From contig NZXG01000005.1 of assembly GCA_002701845.1 (NCBI GenBank), positions 1 through 64,000 on the forward strand: a DNA stretch of 64,000 bases, given 5' to 3'. Made by a program: the position numbers and the translations under genes. Under the pieces are notes generated by a model. That model was not told the DNA's origin, made no database searches, and saw nothing but the letters and a program-made list of their open reading frames with translations. Origin of the DNA: Pseudomonadales bacterium (lineage in GTDB: Bacteria > Pseudomonadota > Gammaproteobacteria > Pseudomonadales > Ketobacteraceae). Positions 42,828 to 54,355 of this stretch are shown here, piece after piece. Each line of letters starts with the position of its first letter. Within the stretch, counting starts at the first letter, position 1.

Positions 42828-45638
42828 CTAACAGTATTGGCGCTGTTCTCCGGCGCCGTCCACATTTTCCACACAACGCAGACAGAGTTCCGGGTGATCC
42901 GGGTTGGCACCCACATCCGCCCGCAGGTGCCAACAGCGGACGCATTTGGGGTGCTCGCTTCTCTTGACCTCCACCCGCAGGCCGTCCACCTCAGTGATAT
43001 CGCCGCCTTCGTTCCACTGATGTACCCTCACGGCACTGGTAATCATGGCAAAGCGCAGCTCCTCACCCAGCCGGTCCAGATCCGCTTTCAGATCGGCGCT
43101 GCAATACAGGTCCACTTCCGCTTCCAGATTGCCACCAAGCATGCCTTTCTTACGGGCGTCCTCGATCTGTTTGTTGACGGCGGCCTTCACTCCCTGCACG
43201 GTCTGCCAGAATTCGGCATTCATGGATGCCCCGGACTCCAGTTCAAACAGACCCTGATACCAGGTTTCCAGGTGCACCGATTCACTGCGCGCGCCGGGCA
43301 GATACTGCCACAACTCGTCGGCGGTGAAACACAGAATGGGCGCGATCCAGCGCACCAATGCCTCCGCGATATGGTACAGAGCGGTTTGCGCCGAGCGGCG
43401 GGCCACACTGTCCCGCTGACAGGTGTACTGACGATCCTTGATCACGTCCAGATAAAACGCTCCCAGATCCACCACACAGTAGTTATGCAGTTTCTGATAG
43501 ATGGCGTGGAACACGTATTCGTCGTAGCTTTCGATAATTTCCCGCTGCAGGCGGGCGGCGCGATGCACCGCCCAGCGATCCAGTGCCAGCATTTGCTCCG
43601 GGGGCAGCAGATGTTGAGCCGGATCAAACCCGTTCAGGTTGGAAAGCAGGAAGCGGGCGGTGTTGCGAATCCGGCGATAGGAATCGGCCGTGCGCTTGAG
43701 AATTTCATCGGACACCGTCATCTCGCCACGGTAATCCGTGGCCGCCACCCACAGCCGGATGATATCCGCCCCCAGGGACTTCACCACGGTTTGCGGCGAC
43801 ACCACGTTACCCAGGGACTTGGACATTTTCTTGCCCTGGGCGTCCACGGTGAAACCGTGAGTGAGCACGGTTTTATAGGGTGCCTCCCCACGAATGGCCA
43901 GGCTGGTTTTCAACGATGACTGAAACCAGCCCCGGTGCTGATCGGAACCTTCCAGATACAGGTCCGCCGGCACCCGCAGATTGGGTCGTTGCTCCAGCAC
44001 GGTAAAGTGGGTCACACCGGAATCGAACCAAACATCCAGGGTATCGGTGACCTTTTCGTAGTTGGCGGCTTCGCTGCCCAGCAGCGCCGCCGGTTCCAGG
44101 TCGAACCAGGCTTCCATTCCCTGCTCCGCCACCCGCTGGGCCACCGCCTCGATCAGCCGTGGGGTCTCCGGGTGCAACTCGGAGGTTTCCTTGTGCACAA
44201 ACAGGGCAATGGGCACGCCCCAGGTACGCTGGCGGGAGATGCACCAGTCCGGGCTCTGGGCCAGCATGCCTTCGATCCGCGCCTTGCCCCAGTCCGGCAC
44301 CCACTCCACGTTGTTGGCGGCTTTTTCGCAGGCTGCCAGCAGACCGTTCTGCTGCATGCTGATAAACCATTGCGGCGTGGCGCGGAAGATCAGTGGGGTC
44401 TTGGTGCGCCAGCAATGGGGATAGCTGTGCACCAGTTTGTCCCGATGCAACAGGCGCCGGTTGTCTTCCAGCAGCGCCAGAATGCTGGGCTCCACCTTAT
44501 AAACATGTTCTCCGGCCACCAGGGGGGTACTGTCACTGTAGACACCATCGGCACCCACGTAATTGAGCGTGCCGATGCCGTACTTGAGGCCGACATTAAA
44601 GTCATCCAGGCCGTGGTCCGGGGCGATATGCACCGCGCCGGTACCGGCGTCGGTGGTCACATGATCCCCCAGCACCATGGGTACCTGGCGCTCGATAAAC
44701 GGGTGCTGCAGTAATTGATGTTCCAGGTGAAGCCCCTGGGTGGCACCCGGTATATGATACTGTTCCACGCCGTAACGCTGACACACGGTGGCCACCATAT
44801 CCGTGGCCAGGAGAATGATTTCCGGGCCGGCGCCCGCATCCAGTTGCACCAGGCTGTAATCCAGATCGGCGCTGACTGCCACCGCCTGGTTGGCCGGCAG
44901 GGTCCAGGGGGTGGTGGTCCAGATCACCACGGACACCGGCAGTTCACCGGCATCCACGCCGAACTTGGCAACAAAGGCCGCCACGTCCACCGGAGCAAAC
45001 CGCACGTCCACCTGGGTGGAGGTCTTTTCCTGGTATTCCACCTCCGCTTCCGCCAGGGCCGAGCCCCCCACCACGCTCCAGTACACCGGTTTGAAGCCTT
45101 TCATCAGATGGCCGTTTTCGGCGATTCGGCCCAGGGCCCGGATGATGTCCGCCTCGGTCTGATAGTCCATGGTGAGATAGGGATGATCCCATTCCCCCAA
45201 CACCCCCAGGCGGATGAAGTCCTGGCGCTGGCCGTCCACCTGTTTGCGGGCGTACTCCCGGCACTTTTTACGAAACTCGGCATGGGACACCTTAACCCCA
45301 GCCTTGCCCACTTTCTTTTCCACGTTGTGCTCGATGGGCAGGCCGTGGCAATCCCAGCCGGGCACGTAGGGCGCGTCGAAGCCGCTCAGACGTTTGGCCC
45401 GGAGGATGGTGTCCTTCAGAATTTTATTGACCGAATGACCGATGTGGATATCGCCGTTGGCGTAAGGGGGGCCATCGTGCAGGATGAACTGGGGTCGCCC
45501 GGCGGTGGCCTGCTGAATCTTCTGGTACAGCCCACCCTGCTGCCATTGCTTGAGCATTTCCGGCTCCCGTTGCGCCAGATTTCCGCGCATGGGAAACGCC
45601 GTGTCCGGTAAATTGAGCGTGTGCTTGTAGTCGGCCAT
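42828..45638 (-). CDS. ileS: Isoleucyl-tRNA synthetase
   Basis: Class I synthetase with editing domain. HIGH motif is [20 protein letters not shown] motif is [10 protein letters not shown], and a C-terminal zinc knuckle is formed by KCVRCWH and LCLRCV. About 936 residues, the standard bacterial type. I use ATG 45638 ([12 protein letters not shown]), matching the family N-terminus, over the TTG three codons upstream. 24 bases after ribF, 25 bases before the lspA start. Confidence 0.97.
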   Translation of the reverse strand: MADYKHTLNLPDTAFPMRGNLAQREPEMLKQWQQGGLYQKIQQATAGRPQFILHDGPPYANGDIHIGHSVNKILKDTILRAKRLSGFDAPYVPGWDCHGLPIEHNVEKKVGKAGVKVSHAEFRKKCREYARKQVDGQRQDFIRLGVLGEWDHPYLTMDYQTEADIIRALGRIAENGHLMKGFKPVYWSVVGGSALAEAEVEYQEKTSTQVDVRFAPVDVAAFVAKFGVDAGELPVSVVIWTTTPWTLPANQAVAVSADLDYSLVQLDAGAGPEIILLATDMVATVCQRYGVEQYHIPGATQGLHLEHQLLQHPFIERQVPMVLGDHVTTDAGTGAVHIAPDHGLDDFNVGLKYGIGTLNYVGADGVYSDSTPLVAGEHVYKVEPSILALLEDNRRLLHRDKLVHSYPHCWRTKTPLIFRATPQWFISMQQNGLLAACEKAANNVEWVPDWGKARIEGMLAQSPDWCISRQRTWGVPIALFVHKETSELHPETPRLIEAVAQRVAEQGMEAWFDLEPAALLGSEAANYEKVTDTLDVWFDSGVTHFTVLEQRPNLRVPADLYLEGSDQHRGWFQSSLKTSLAIRGEAPYKTVLTHGFTVDAQGKKMSKSLGNVVSPQTVVKSLGADIIRLWVAATDYRGEMTVSDEILKRTADSYRRIRNTARFLLSNLNGFDPAQHLLPPEQMLALDRWAVHRAARLQREIIESYDEYVFHAIYQKLHNYCVVDLGAFYLDVIKDRQYTCQRDSVARRSAQTALYHIAEALVRWIAPILCFTADELWQYLPGARSESVHLETWYQGLFELESGASMNAEFWQTVQGVKAAVNKQIEDARKKGMLGGNLEAEVDLYCSADLKADLDRLGEELRFAMITSAVRVHQWNEGGDITEVDGLRVEVKRSEHPKCVRCWHLRADVGANPDHPELCLRCVENVDGAGEQRQYC

Positions 45639-45662
45639 GAAGTTCAACTGCCTTTTGCGAAA

Positions 45663-46622
45663 TTAAAGTCTGGGTAAGCTGCTGGCTGGTGCTGCCGGGT
45701 TATTGGCGAAATAAGCCTGCGCCGTGGCGATGTCCTGGTGGATGGCGGCGGTAAGCGCATCCAGCCCGTCGAATTTTTTCTCATCCCGGATTTTATGGCG
45801 AAACAACACCCTGAGATGCTCGCCATAAATATCCCCATCGAAGCCCAGCAGATGCACTTCCAGCCGCACCTGCTCGCCGCCCAGTGTGGGTCGGGTGCCA
45901 AGATTGGCCACCCCCTGCTGCAGCGGGCCCAGACCCTGCACCTCCACCGCAAACACCCCGGTGACCGGTGTCTGAACCCGCTTGGGCAGCAGATTGGCGG
46001 TGGGCACCCCGATACTGCGCCCCAGCTTCTGCCCGTGGATCACCCGCCCGGACATGAAAAAGGGCCGCCCCAGCATCACTTCGGCGGTGGCAAAATCACT
46101 CTGTTCCAGACGTTCTCTGACCCGGGTACTGCTGACCCGTCCCCCCCGCCACTCATAGGTGTGGGTATGCTCCACCGTAAACCCCTGACTGGCGCCCGCT
46201 GTTTGCAAAAACCGGAAATCGCCGGCGCGATCATTGCCAAAGCGGAAGTCATCCCCCACCACCAGATGGCGGATACCCAGGCCCTGCACCAGAATCCGGT
46301 CACAGAACTCCCGGGCGGACTGACTGCAGAACCGCCGGTCAAATTTGACGCAAAGCACCCGGTCCACCCCCAGCTCCGCCAGAATCTCCACCTTTTCCCG
46401 GAAAGTCATCAGGCGGGCGGGGGCTTCCTCCGGGGCGAAGAACTCCCGGGGCTGGGGCTCGAACACCATGACGGTGGCCGGCAGTCCGTGGGCCCGGGCC
46501 TGATCGGTCACCTGACGGATGATCGCCTGATGCCCCAGGTGGATACCATCGAAGTTGCCGATGGTGGCCACACAACCCCGGTGCCGGGGGCGCAGATTGT
46601 GAACGCCGCGGATCAGCTCCAT
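45663..46622 (-). CDS. ribF: Bifunctional riboflavin kinase / FAD synthetase
   Basis: Makes FMN and then FAD from riboflavin. N-terminal nucleotidyltransferase domain with ATIGNFDGIHLGHQA, then the adenylyltransferase STRVRERLEQ region, and the C-terminal flavokinase domain with GRSIGVPTANL and GVFAVEVQGLG. 319 residues is normal. It sits between murJ and ileS, the usual gammaproteobacterial order. Confidence 0.95.
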   Translation of the reverse strand: MELIRGVHNLRPRHRGCVATIGNFDGIHLGHQAIIRQVTDQARAHGLPATVMVFEPQPREFFAPEEAPARLMTFREKVEILAELGVDRVLCVKFDRRFCSQSAREFCDRILVQGLGIRHLVVGDDFRFGNDRAGDFRFLQTAGASQGFTVEHTHTYEWRGGRVSSTRVRERLEQSDFATAEVMLGRPFFMSGRVIHGQKLGRSIGVPTANLLPKRVQTPVTGVFAVEVQGLGPLQQGVANLGTRPTLGGEQVRLEVHLLGFDGDIYGEHLRVLFRHKIRDEKKFDGLDALTAAIHQDIATAQAYFANNPAAPASSLPRL

Positions 46623-46692
46623 AGTCCTGCCATGCCGTGAACTGCCATGCCTCGAAAAAGGCGTGCATTATAGCGGACTTGACCAGCCGCGC

Positions 46693-48264
46693 CTAATCTT
46701 CATCCGGTCGGGAAACCAGGTCCCGCAGCCGCATTCCCAGCACCAGCAGGGTGCCGAAGTAGGCCGCCACCCCGGCCACCACCAGCAGCGCCAGGTAACC
46801 CGTGCGCCAGACCCAGCCCCCGGCCAGCCACTGCTCCAGTGCCGGGCTCAAGGCCCAGACCAGCGCCACCATGGCCCCCGCCGCCAGTGCCAGGCGCAGC
46901 AGAAACCGGCCCCAGCCGGGTTGTGCCTGATACACCCCTTCCCGCCACAGCCCCCGCCACAGCAAGGTGGCGTTCAGCAACGCGGCAATGGAAGTGGCCA
47001 GCGCCAACCCCACGTGGGCCAGGGGCAGAATCAGGGCCAGGTTCAGCAGCATATTGGCCGCCATGGCTTTCACCCCCACTTTCACCGGAGTTGTGGTGTC
47101 CTGGCGGGCAAAGAATCCCGGCGCCAGGACTTTAATCAGCATAAAGCCCACCAGACCCAGGCCATAGGCCTGCAGGCTCTGGCTGGCGCGCGCCACGTCC
47201 CGGGGGCTGAATTCCCCGTACTGAAACAGAGTCACCAGCAGCGGCCCCGCCAGCACCACCAGGGCCAGAGCTGCCGGCACCCCGATCAACAGCACCATCC
47301 GCACCGCCCAGTCCAGGGTCCGGGCAAAAGCCTGGCGGGACTGGGCGGCGTGATTGCGGGACAGGCTGGGCAGAATCACGGTGGCAATGGCTATACCGAA
47401 CACCCCCAGGGGCAACTCCATCAGCCGGTCCGAGTAATACAGCCAGGACACGCTGCCATCCACCAGAAACGAAGCCAGCACCGTATCCAGCAGCAGGTTG
47501 ATCTGCGCCACCGAGACCCCGAACAGGGCCGGCAGCATCAGTTTCATAATGCGCCGCACCCCGGCATCCTCCCAGCCCCAGCGGGGCCGGGTCAGCAGAT
47601 TGATCTGCTTGATAAAAGGCAACTGGAACACCAGCTGCACCACCCCCGCCGCCAGCACCCCCCAGGCCAGGGCCAGCACCGGGGTCTGCAACTGGGGCGC
47701 CAGCCAGAGGGCGGCGCTGATCAGGCACAGATTCAGTAATACCGGGGTGAAAGCCGGCACCGCAAAGCGACCGTAACTGTTGAGCACGCTGCCCAGCATG
47801 GCGGTCAGGGAGATCAGCATCAGATAAGGGAAGGTGAGCCGCAGCATATCCGCCGCCAGATCGAATTTGTCCGGGGTATCGTGGAAACCGGGGGCGAATA
47901 AAAAGGTGACCCCCGGCGCAAACACCACACACACCGTGGACAGCAACAACAATACACCCCCCAGGGAGCCCAGGGTATAGCTCACCAGCAGCCGCACCTC
48001 CAGATGCTCGCGCTGGGTACGATACTCCGACAGCACCGGCACAAAAGCCTGGGAGAAGGCCCCCTCGCCAAACAGGCGGCGAAAGAAGTTGGGAATCTTG
48101 AACGCCACGAAAAAGGCATCCGCCCCGCCCCCGGCGCCGAATACGTTGGCCACCACCACATCCCGGGTCAGCCCCAGCATACGGGATAACATGGTGAACA
48201 GGCTCACCACCCCGGTGGAACGCAGCAAGCCACTTTGTTTACGACCGGTCTTTTCCTGTTTCAT
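46693..48264 (-). CDS. murJ: MurJ, lipid II flippase
   Basis: MATE-like membrane protein with 14 hydrophobic helices that moves lipid II across the inner membrane for peptidoglycan synthesis. Family text SRMLGLTRDVVVANVFGAGG, ADAFFVAFKIPNFFRRLFGE and GAFSQAFVPVLSEY is intact. About 523 residues from ATG 48264; the longer reading starts at TTG. It is divergent from rpsT, as is common. Confidence 0.95.
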   Translation of the reverse strand: MKQEKTGRKQSGLLRSTGVVSLFTMLSRMLGLTRDVVVANVFGAGGGADAFFVAFKIPNFFRRLFGEGAFSQAFVPVLSEYRTQREHLEVRLLVSYTLGSLGGVLLLLSTVCVVFAPGVTFLFAPGFHDTPDKFDLAADMLRLTFPYLMLISLTAMLGSVLNSYGRFAVPAFTPVLLNLCLISAALWLAPQLQTPVLALAWGVLAAGVVQLVFQLPFIKQINLLTRPRWGWEDAGVRRIMKLMLPALFGVSVAQINLLLDTVLASFLVDGSVSWLYYSDRLMELPLGVFGIAIATVILPSLSRNHAAQSRQAFARTLDWAVRMVLLIGVPAALALVVLAGPLLVTLFQYGEFSPRDVARASQSLQAYGLGLVGFMLIKVLAPGFFARQDTTTPVKVGVKAMAANMLLNLALILPLAHVGLALATSIAALLNATLLWRGLWREGVYQAQPGWGRFLLRLALAAGAMVALVWALSPALEQWLAGGWVWRTGYLALLVVAGVAAYFGTLLVLGMRLRDLVSRPDED

Positions 48265-48348
48265 GGAGCATCCCAACCAGAACCCAGCCCGCCATTATAC
48301 GGATTCGCACCCTTTGCCATATGCTCCCGGATAAATAGAACAGAACCC

Positions 48349-48377
48349 TTGACAGTTAGCGCCCGGGTAGGAATAAT
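48349..48377 (+). promoter_or_regulatory. Promoter of rpsT
   Basis: Perfect TTGACA (48349-48354), 17 bp spacer, AATAAT (48372-48377). Transcription would begin near 48384, giving a leader of about 60 bases before rpsT. Confidence 0.8.
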
Positions 48378-48444
48378 CTTGCGTCCTCGAATTCGTGTAG
48401 TTTTATCAAGATTATTTGTCCAGATTAAGGAAAGGAGCTAGACC

Positions 48445-48711
48445 TTGGCTAACATCAAATCAGCTAAGAAACGTGCACGCCAGGCTGAGAAGCGTCGCAG
48501 ACACAATGCCGGTCTGCGCTCCATGGTGCGTACTCACATCAAAAAAGTGGTGAACGCCATTGCCGCCGGCAACCGGGAAACCGCCCAGCAGGCTTATCAG
48601 GAGGCAGTGCCGGTGATCGACAACATGGTCAATAAAGGCATCATCCACAAGAACAAGGCCGCTCGTCACAAGAGCCGCCTGAACGCGAAAATCAAGGAAC
48701 TGGCGGCGTAA
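48445..48711 (+). CDS. rpsT: 30S ribosomal protein S20
   Basis: Primary 16S rRNA-binding protein of the small subunit. 88 residues, highly basic ([20 protein letters not shown]). The start codon is TTG at 48445, 8 bases after AAGGAG; no ATG or GTG fits. E. coli rpsT also uses UUG, and there the weak start is part of S20 autoregulation. Strong promoter upstream and terminator downstream make it a single-gene unit. Confidence 0.97.
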   Translation: MANIKSAKKRARQAEKRRRHNAGLRSMVRTHIKKVVNAIAAGNRETAQQAYQEAVPVIDNMVNKGIIHKNKAARHKSRLNAKIKELAA

Positions 48712-48733
48712 ACCTGCCAACTTCCCGCAAGGA

Positions 48734-48756
48734 ACCGGCCTGGCGCCGGTTTTTTT
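48734..48756 (+). terminator. Intrinsic terminator after rpsT
   Basis: Stem ACCGGC (48734-48739) / GCCGGT (48745-48750), loop CTGGC type, then a T-run to 48756. 23 bases after the rpsT stop. Confidence 0.88.
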
Positions 48757-48778
48757 GTGCCCGCCAGGACACCACCGT

Positions 48779-49924
48779 CTAGAACACCACCATATTATCC
48801 CGGTGAATCAATTCCTGTTCCTCCACATAGCCCAGTTGCGAGGCAATCTGAGAGGAACTGAGCCCCTTGATCAGGCGGGCCTCCTCCGCTGAATAATTCA
48901 CCAAACCGCAGGCCACCCGCTGATTGTCCGGGTCCACACAGGCCACCATTTCTCCCCGGGAGAAGTTTCCAGTCACCTCCTGCACCCCCACCGGCAGCAG
49001 GCTCACCCCTTTCTCTTTCAAGGCCCGGGCGGCGCCGGCATCCAGGGTCAGCACCCCGCGCATCTGCAGATGCCCCGCCAGCCACTGCTTGCGGGCCGCC
49101 ATGGGGGACTCATCCGGCGCCAGCAGCGTACCCACTGATTCGCCCTGCTGTAGCCGGCTCAGCACCGAAGGCAGGCGCCCCCCCACAATCACACTGTGAG
49201 CACCGGAGCGGGCCGCCAGTTGCGCCGCCCGTAGCTTGGTGGCCATGCCACCCCGGCCCAGATGACCGCCGCTGCCGCCCGCCATGGCCACCAGCGCCGG
49301 ATCACTGGCCCGGGCCCGGGTGATCAACCGGGCGCCGGGGTTGCTGCGGGGATCCGCGTCATACATGCCGTCCTGATCGGTGAGGATCACCAGCAGATCC
49401 GCTTCCACCAGGTTGGTGACCAGGGCGCCAAGGGTGTCGTTGTCGCCAAAGCGGATTTCATCGGTGACCACGGTGTCGTTCTCGTTCACCACCGGCACCA
49501 CGCCGTGACTGATCAGCGCCAACAGGGTGTTACGGGCGTTGAGGTAGCGCTTGCGGTCGGAGAGATCGTCGTGGGTCACCAGCACCTGAGCGGTGTGCAC
49601 ACCGTGAGCCTGAAAGGAATGCTCCCAGGTCTGCACCAGCCCCATCTGCCCCACCGCGGCGGCGGCCTGCAGATCGTGCATGGCCCGGGGCCGCTGTTTC
49701 CAGCCCAGCCGGGCCATGCCTTCGGCCACGGAGCCGGAAGAGACCAGCACCACTTCGATCCCCAGCCGGCGCAGAGCCACCACCTCCTCTACCCAATGGG
49801 CAATGACCTGTTGATCCAGGCCACGGCCGTCATTGGTGAGCAGGGCGCTGCCGATTTTGATCACCCAGCGTCGGGTGGCGGGCAGCTGCAGCCGCTGGGT
49901 TTCCGTGTATTCCACCGTTGTCAT
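48779..49924 (-). CDS. proB: Glutamate 5-kinase
   Basis: First step of proline synthesis, phosphorylating glutamate; feedback-inhibited by proline. Amino acid kinase domain with [52 protein letters not shown] and a C-terminal PUA domain (from about 285, [20 protein letters not shown]). 381 residues, standard PUA-containing form. 13 bases after obgE on the same strand; proA is not adjacent. Confidence 0.96.
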   Translation of the reverse strand: MTTVEYTETQRLQLPATRRWVIKIGSALLTNDGRGLDQQVIAHWVEEVVALRRLGIEVVLVSSGSVAEGMARLGWKQRPRAMHDLQAAAAVGQMGLVQTWEHSFQAHGVHTAQVLVTHDDLSDRKRYLNARNTLLALISHGVVPVVNENDTVVTDEIRFGDNDTLGALVTNLVEADLLVILTDQDGMYDADPRSNPGARLITRARASDPALVAMAGGSGGHLGRGGMATKLRAAQLAARSGAHSVIVGGRLPSVLSRLQQGESVGTLLAPDESPMAARKQWLAGHLQMRGVLTLDAGAARALKEKGVSLLPVGVQEVTGNFSRGEMVACVDPDNQRVACGLVNYSAEEARLIKGLSSSQIASQLGYVEEQELIHRDNMVVF

Positions 49925-49937
49925 GCCAGGGATCCCG

Positions 49938-51222
<1,285 letters not shown>

Positions 51223-51251
51223 CACAGTTTCCGGGACAGCGGCCGCAGTGT

Positions 51252-51512
51252 TTAGGCGACGGGCTCTATGGAAACGTATTTACGGTTTTTCGGGCCCTTG
51301 ACCTGGAATTTCACCACACCGTCTGCCTTGGCATAAATGGTGTGATCCTTGCCCAGGCCGGTATTGGGGCCGGAATGGAACTGCGTGCCGCGCTGTCGCA
51401 CAATAATATTGCCGGCCTTGACCACCTGACCGCCGAAGCGCTTCACGCCAAGGCGTTTACTCTCTGAGTCGCGACCGTTCCGGGTACTACCACCCGCTTT
51501 TTTGTGAGCCAT
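51252..51512 (-). CDS. rpmA: 50S ribosomal protein L27
   Basis: 86 residues, starting [20 protein letters not shown] with the conserved N-terminus that reaches the peptidyl-transferase centre. [20 protein letters not shown] follows. 20 bases after rplU. Standard bacterial form without the N-terminal cleavable extension of Firmicutes. Confidence 0.97.
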   Translation of the reverse strand: MAHKKAGGSTRNGRDSESKRLGVKRFGGQVVKAGNIIVRQRGTQFHSGPNTGLGKDHTIYAKADGVVKFQVKGPKNRKYVSIEPVA

Positions 51513-51532
51513 TGTGCTTCTCCTTAACTATC

Positions 51533-51844
51533 TTAGGCGCTGATGCCGGTGATCTTCACCTCGGTGAAGTACTGGCGATGGCCCATTTGCTTGCGGTGGT
51601 GCTTGCGGCGGCGAAACTTGATGATTTTCACCTTGTCGCCACGGCCATGAGTAACCACTTCACCGGTTACCTTGCCACCTTCCACCACCGGAGTGCCGAT
51701 TTTAACGTCATCACCGTTGGCAACCAACAAAACCTGATCAAATTCAATGGCGGAGCCGGGCTCGGCTTCGAGCATCTCCAGCTTGACCACATCGCCTTCG
51801 GCGACCCGGTGCTGTTTGCCACCACTTACAAATACCGCGTACAT
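51533..51844 (-). CDS. rplU: 50S ribosomal protein L21
   Basis: 103 residues from ATG 51844 ([18 protein letters not shown]), the conserved start, with TTGGAGTC upstream; the longer frame adds five residues and is unlikely. C-terminal [19 protein letters not shown] is the L21 rRNA-binding signature. First gene of rplU-rpmA; a good promoter lies about 105 bases upstream. Confidence 0.97.
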   Translation of the reverse strand: MYAVFVSGGKQHRVAEGDVVKLEMLEAEPGSAIEFDQVLLVANGDDVKIGTPVVEGGKVTGEVVTHGRGDKVKIIKFRRRKHHRKQMGHRQYFTEVKITGISA

Positions 51845-51948
51845 AGCTGCTGACTCCAATCGCTTATATAAGCATCAGAATAGTGTCTGAATTCCGACTG
51901 ACCATCGACGCATGCATCAATGATTGGCGTCAGGTCACAGGGGGCGCA

Positions 51949-51977
51949 ATTGTAAGGGAAACCCCCCACCCGCGCAA
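51949..51977 (-). promoter_or_regulatory. Promoter of rplU-rpmA
   Basis: Minus-strand TTGCGC (51972-51977), 17 bp spacer, TACAAT (51949-51954). The transcript leader would be about 100 bases and contains the palindrome GCTTATATAAGC (51862-51873) just before the ribosome site. Confidence 0.7.
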
Positions 51978-52046
51978 GCCTTTAAAAACCGGCCTCCCGC
52001 GAACCCGCGACAGGTTTTGTACAATCAGCAAAATCAAGTCTTTAGC

Positions 52047-52075
52047 TTGACACCCCCGGACCCCCGCCATAGGAT
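52047..52075 (+). promoter_or_regulatory. Promoter of ispB
   Basis: Perfect TTGACA (52047-52052), 17 bp spacer, TAGGAT (52070-52075). Start of transcription near 52082, about 57 bases upstream of the ispB ATG. Divergent from the rplU promoter. Confidence 0.7.
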
Positions 52076-52138
52076 TCCGATCAATTTGTCACAATCCAGG
52101 GAGTGGCCCGGAGCCACCCATTCCAGGTTGCGTTCAGT

Positions 52139-53107
52139 ATGGATTTTAAAGCGATTTCCGCTGTCGTCGGGCCCGACTTCCAACAGGTAAACGAGTTTAT
52201 CTTCAAGCAGTTGCACACCCATGTGCCGCTGATCCGGGAGATCGGCAACTACATTATAGACAGCGGCGGCAAGCGGCTGCGGCCCTTAGTTTGCCTGCTG
52301 AGCGCCCGCGCCCTGGGCTATGAAGGCCACCGCCATGTGGAAATCGCCGCGGTGGTGGAATTCCTGCACACCGCCACCCTGCTGCACGACGATGTCGTCG
52401 ATGAATCCGTGCTGCGGCGGGGCCGGGCCAGCGCCAACGCCGTCTGGGGCAACGCCTCCAGCGTGCTGGTAGGGGACTTCCTGATTTCCCGCTCGTTCCA
52501 AATGGTGGTGAACGTGGGCAATATGCAGGTGCTCAAGATCCTCTCTGATGCCACCAATCTGATCGCCGAAGGCGAGGTGCTGCAGCTTATCAACTGCAAG
52601 AACCCGGACACTACTGAAGCCCAGTATATGGAAGTAATCCGCTACAAGACCGCCAAGATGTTTGAGGCTTCCGCCCAGTCCGGCGCGGTGCTGGCCGGCC
52701 CCAGTCAGGATGTCGAACTGGCGTTCGCCCGCTACGCCGACCACCTGGGCTCCGCCTTTCAGCTGGTGGACGACGTGCTGGACTACACCGGCAGCGCCGA
52801 TGAAATGGGCAAAAACGTGGGGGACGATCTGGCGGAAGGCAAACCCACCCTGCCCCTGATCTACGCCATGCAGCATGCCGAAGCAAGTCAGCAAACCATG
52901 ATCCGCGACGCCATCCGCCACGGCGGACTGGACCATATAACCGCCATCACCGAAGCGGTTCAGACCTGCGGCGCCATCGAATACACCCTGGAACAAGCCC
53001 GCCACCAGGCCCGCCTGGCCAAAGAAGCACTTGGCGAAATCGACGATTCCATGTATAAAGACGCCCTGTTAGCATTATGTGATCTGGCGGTGGCCAGAAA
53101 TCACTGA
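52139..53107 (+). CDS. ispB: Octaprenyl diphosphate synthase
   Basis: Makes the long polyprenyl side chain of ubiquinone from farnesyl diphosphate and IPP. First Asp-rich motif LLHDDVVDES, second LVDDVLDYTG, plus GGKRLRPLVCLLSARALG. 322 residues. I use ATG 52139 (MDFKAISAVVGPDF), the family N-terminus. The chain length (C40 or C45) cannot be fixed from sequence by eye. tRNA-Pro follows 25 bases after the stop. Confidence 0.94.
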   Translation: MDFKAISAVVGPDFQQVNEFIFKQLHTHVPLIREIGNYIIDSGGKRLRPLVCLLSARALGYEGHRHVEIAAVVEFLHTATLLHDDVVDESVLRRGRASANAVWGNASSVLVGDFLISRSFQMVVNVGNMQVLKILSDATNLIAEGEVLQLINCKNPDTTEAQYMEVIRYKTAKMFEASAQSGAVLAGPSQDVELAFARYADHLGSAFQLVDDVLDYTGSADEMGKNVGDDLAEGKPTLPLIYAMQHAEASQQTMIRDAIRHGGLDHITAITEAVQTCGAIEYTLEQARHQARLAKEALGEIDDSMYKDALLALCDLAVARNH

Positions 53108-53132
53108 CACATCAGCCAATGATGGACCCAGT

Positions 53133-53209
53133 CGGAGTGTAGCTCAGCTTGGTAGAGCACTGCCTTCGGGAGGCAGGGGTCGAAGGTTCGAATCCTTTCA
53201 CTCCGACCA
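53133..53209 (+). tRNA. tRNA-Pro, anticodon CGG
   Basis: 77 bases including encoded CCA. Acceptor CGGAGTG pairs fully with CACTCCG; D arm GCTC/GAGC; anticodon stem CTGCC/GGCAG with loop TTCGGGA (anticodon CGG); T arm with loop TTCGAAT. No separate promoter is visible, so it may be co-transcribed with ispB. The 3' side opens an accessory region; no second copy of the tRNA 3' end was found in the window. Confidence 0.97.
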
Positions 53210-53261
53210 TTTCCAAACCGCAAGACTTCCCACACCGCATCCCATCTCCCAGCCAGCCATT

Positions 53262-53290
53262 TTGACAGCTACGGCAGTCGCACAGATACT
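53262..53290 (+). promoter_or_regulatory. Strong-looking promoter with no nearby ORF
   Basis: TTGACA (53262-53267), 17 bp spacer, GATACT (53285-53290). The next reading frame I accept starts at 53558, about 260 bases on, so the transcript would have a long leader or include a small RNA. Confidence 0.5.
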
Positions 53291-53400
53291 CGCCACTCCC
53301 AGGCGCCGTCGTTGCAACAATTACATTGGACCAAGAAGGAAACTATCTTTTTTGCAAACGTCTGATGCCGGGACATGAAAGCACATGGCATCTCCGCCCG

Positions 53401-53437
53401 GCCAATTCGCACTTCATCAAGCAAAGTGCGAATTGGC
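53401..53437. repeat. Perfect 14 bp inverted repeat
   Basis: GCCAATTCGCACTT (53401-53414) and AAGTGCGAATTGGC (53424-53437) with a 9-base loop. No adjoining T-run, so not an intrinsic terminator. It could be a REP-like element, an RNA hairpin or a protein-binding palindrome. Confidence 0.8.
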
Positions 53438-53557
53438 ACAGTTCCTGATTGATACCCAGATAGATATGCAACACGATGCTGGCACCGGGCCTACGGAGCA
53501 CTTCCTTCAACATCCTCGGCGCCAGCTTACACAGCAACGGATAAAAGGGATCAGCCA

Positions 53558-53716
53558 ATGGATCTTATTCGGGTATTACTGTCAATTCTGTTGCCGCCCC
53601 TGGGTGTATTTCTGCAGGTGGGGATCGGCGCGCAATTCTGGATAAATATCATTCTTACCATCCTTGGGTATATTCCCGGGATAATCCATGCAGTTTGGAT
53701 CATTGCGAAACGTTAA
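53558..53716 (+). CDS. Pmp3/YqaE (UPF0057) family small membrane protein
   Basis: 52 residues: two membrane helices with the family pattern LLPPLGVFLQVGIG, then FWINIILTILGYIPGIIHAV and a basic end WIIAKR. Pmp3 proteins are stress-linked membrane proteolipids affecting membrane potential in yeast and plants; bacterial members such as YqaE are of uncertain role. AAGGGA lies 8 to 10 bases before ATG 53558. It is short enough to be missed by length-filtered gene calls. Confidence 0.88.
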   Translation: MDLIRVLLSILLPPLGVFLQVGIGAQFWINIILTILGYIPGIIHAVWIIAKR

Positions 53717-53928
53717 GGCTATCCCGGAGCGCAAGCAGCCCATGGAATTCCCGCCACGTACTTTCGCAACATGAATGGTGCGCACCTTCAGCGCCCAGGT
53801 TTTGCCTGTTCCCCATCTTTGGCGATGGACTATTTCGTAAGCTGATCGTACGCACTCTCCAGTTCTCCGATCTTTTAAGCGACCACTGTCTTTCTTAGAA
53901 GGTTCTGGAAACTCGAGGAGAACGGCAA

Positions 53929-54339
53929 ATGAGCAACTGTCGCTGGTACGATTCTTTTAAGCTTCGGATGGACATAATGGGTGCGGAAGTGCCTTCGGGG
54001 CTGTTCGAAACCTATGAGAAATCAGTAGCCACCCTGGGCGCTCTGGTTGCGGCCGCAAATCTTAATCCAGGGATCAGTGCTGCGGCGACGTTGTCAGTGG
54101 CCAAAGTGGGTGGAGGCGGGGTGATTGTCACTCTGGCTGCTCTGGGAGCTGCAGCATACGCTGGCATAGTGGCTGGATGCATGATGATGGCGGCAATAGA
54201 CAACTCAATCTGTAGCGCAAGTCAAAAAAACGTGACCACCCAGAGTGTTGCCGCTTTTCTGAAACAACACGGTATTTATGATACCGTTCTGATCGAAGCT
54301 GAGGTGATGCGGATGCCACGTATAGTGGCGTTGAGTTGA
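53929..54339 (+). CDS. Hypothetical alanine/glycine-rich membrane protein
   Basis: 136 residues, family not recognised. The middle is a hydrophobic, small-residue-rich stretch (LGALVAAANL, then SVAKVGGGGVIVTLAALGAA and YAGIVAGCMMMAAI), one or two membrane-inserting helices of glycine-zipper type. The rest is polar; no signal peptide. GAGGAG stands 8 bases before ATG 53929, which supports it as real. The pattern recalls small membrane-permeabilising or bacteriocin-like proteins, but that is speculation. A small membrane ORF follows 16 bases later. Confidence 0.65.
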   Translation: MSNCRWYDSFKLRMDIMGAEVPSGLFETYEKSVATLGALVAAANLNPGISAAATLSVAKVGGGGVIVTLAALGAAAYAGIVAGCMMMAAIDNSICSASQKNVTTQSVAAFLKQHGIYDTVLIEAEVMRMPRIVALS

Positions 54340-54355
54340 TTACGGGAGAAACAGC

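Larger units (their letters stand above)
53210..53557 (+). other. Gene-free stretch downstream of tRNA-Pro
   Basis: No credible protein gene. It holds a consensus-like promoter (53262-53290) and a perfect 14 bp hairpin (53401-53437), listed separately. Either an untranslated RNA or a long leader for the Pmp3-type gene could start here. Reading frames on both strands across it look like chance. Confidence 0.4.

Noticed and set aside
53343-53558. 71-codon minus-strand frame between tRNA-Pro and the Pmp3 gene
   Set aside because: It crosses the inverted repeat and lacks a ribosome site and any family pattern.
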